Source: Endomicrobiia bacterium (lineage in GTDB: Bacteria; Elusimicrobiota; Endomicrobiia; Endomicrobiales; Endomicrobiaceae). Taken from it: a stretch of 5,934 nucleotides of DNA. The stretch's first letter is position 1. The number at the start of each line of letters is the position of its first letter. This document shows, one piece after another, positions 5,028 through 5,934 of the stretch. Location: positions 1 through 5,934 of the forward strand of contig WQUP01000079.1 in the NCBI GenBank assembly GCA_009782015.1, in the 5' to 3' direction. Made by a program: the position numbers and the translations under genes. A model generated the notes under the pieces. It did not search any database and was not told the DNA's origin. It saw nothing but the letters and a program-made list of their open reading frames with translations.

Positions 5028-5934
5028 ATGGAAAGCAAAAACAGCACGTTTGATAAAATTCCGAAAACGGTTTTGACTTTGGGCATGGTCAGCATGCTAA
5101 TGGACACCTCGTCCGAGATGATACACAGCCTGCTGCCGCTCTTCATGACCATGGCGCTCGGCATGGGCGCGCTGGCCGTCGGAGTAACCGAAGGCGCGGC
5201 GCAGGCTGTCGCTTTAATAGTGAAAGTTTTTTCCGGGATGCTCAGCGATTATCTCGGAAAGCGAAAAGCTTTAGCCGTAACCGGCTATGCGCTTGCGGCC
5301 GTTACAAAACCGCTCTTTGCTTTAGCTTCAGGCATGACTCTAATTTTCAGCGCGAGAATTATTGACCGCATCGGAAAAGGCATACGCGGCGCGCCGAGGG
5401 ACGCTTTGATAGCGGACGTCACTCCGCCGGAAATACGCGGCGCTGCTTTCGGGCTCAGACAGGCTTTAGATACCGCCGGCGCATTTGCCGGACCGCTTCT
5501 TGGCGCATTGTTTATGGTACTGCTTGCAAACAATTTCCGCGCAGTTTTCTGGATAGCTTCTATTCCCGCAGTAATCGCTGTTTTCCTTTTGGTTTCCAAA
5601 GTAAAAGAACCGGAACAGAAAAACATAAAGCTTTCCGGCAATCCCGTATCCGCCGCAAATCTTAAAAAAATGAGCAGTTCCTACTGGATGATAGTCGCAG
5701 TCGGCGGGCTTTTCGGACTGGCGCGTTTCAGCGAAGCTTTTCTTGTACTGCGTGCCAAAGATTTGGGCGTTCCGCTTGCAGCCGTTCCGTTAGTCATGGT
5801 TTTTATGAACATAGTTTACGCTGCAGCCGCATATCCTTTCGGCAAATTCTCAGATAAAATCGGCCGCGGCTCGCTGCTTATGCTCGGCCTTTTCGTTTTG
5901 TTCTTCTCAAATATCGCGCTTGCCAAAGCTTCAG
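5028..5934 (+). CDS. MFS transporter (partial, C-terminus beyond right edge)
   Basis: An open frame of 302 codons runs from ATG 5028 to the right edge with no stop. It is a polytopic protein of the major facilitator superfamily. Motif A lies between helices 2 and 3 (GMLSDYLGKRK, 70-80) and is repeated at the start of the second half (GKFSDKIGR, 272-280). DRIGKGIRGAPRDALIAD (113-130) with FGLRQALDTAGAFAGPLLGA (141-160) marks an MFS subgroup with this conserved block in helices 4-5. A hydrophilic linker (190-215) joins the halves. The substrate cannot be read; drug or metabolite efflux are options. The N-terminus (IPKTVLTLGMVSMLMDTSSEM) fits the family start, yet there is no ribosome site close to the ATG (AGGAA is 17 bases away). 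Confidence 0.9.
   Translation, partial: MESKNSTFDKIPKTVLTLGMVSMLMDTSSEMIHSLLPLFMTMALGMGALAVGVTEGAAQAVALIVKVFSGMLSDYLGKRKALAVTGYALAAVTKPLFALASGMTLIFSARIIDRIGKGIRGAPRDALIADVTPPEIRGAAFGLRQALDTAGAFAGPLLGALFMVLLANNFRAVFWIASIPAVIAVFLLVSKVKEPEQKNIKLSGNPVSAANLKKMSSSYWMIVAVGGLFGLARFSEAFLVLRAKDLGVPLAAVPLVMVFMNIVYAAAAYPFGKFSDKIGRGSLLMLGLFVLFFSNIALAKAS

Noticed and set aside
5285..5641. Minus-strand frame of 118 codons opposite the MFS gene
   Set aside because: It is a shadow of a GC-rich coding region; the plus strand has clear MFS motifs.

Overview
The window looks like ordinary chromosome from a diderm (Gram-negative-type) bacterium of moderately low GC. The supporting signs are a lipoprotein with a clear lipobox, an O-antigen-ligase-family membrane protein, bacterial tRNAs with no encoded CCA, and consensus sigma-70-type promoters. 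The style (many short AT-rich spacers, a standalone O-antigen ligase family gene, YtxH/DUF948 pair) suggests an uncultured lineage such as Elusimicrobiota, but the sequence alone does not prove this and I hold it with low confidence. No mobile genes, CRISPR array or obvious foreign island is visible.

Layout, left to right. (1) 1-1143, minus strand: an O-antigen ligase/polymerase family membrane protein whose C-terminus runs off the left edge. (2) 1144-1701: a small RNA region on the minus strand with tRNA-Thr(CGU) and tRNA-Phe(GAA). Two near-identical promoter cassettes sit here, one feeding tRNA-Thr and one feeding the ligase gene. Each is a short GGATGCC-type repeat followed by TTGACT-17-TATAAT. 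(3) 1702-2281, minus: a DUF948-like membrane/coiled-coil protein and a YtxH protein that overlap by 11 bases. tRNA-Phe lies 24 bases after them and a good terminator follows the tRNA, so the three look like one transcription unit. (4) 2282-2431: the promoter of that unit and an inverted-repeat element. (5) 2432-3843, minus: an inositol-monophosphatase-family gene overlapping nth (endonuclease III) by ATGA. (6) 3844-4006: a 145-bp composite palindromic repeat. (7) 4007-4918, minus: a lipoprotein whose C-terminal part resembles the NlpE domain but lacks its two cysteines. (8) 4919-5027: a divergent promoter region. (9) 5028-5934, plus: an MFS transporter running off the right edge.

The genes do not form one pathway. 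They are base-excision repair (nth), a phosphatase (suhB-like), envelope proteins (lipoprotein, ligase, DUF948/YtxH), a transporter and two tRNAs. The most interesting signals are in the non-coding parts: a protein-tRNA operon, duplicated promoter cassettes with a hairpin that may be what is left of a tRNA, two genes whose promoters predict leaderless or nearly leaderless mRNAs, and three unrelated small repeat elements. I found no convincing new multi-gene system.
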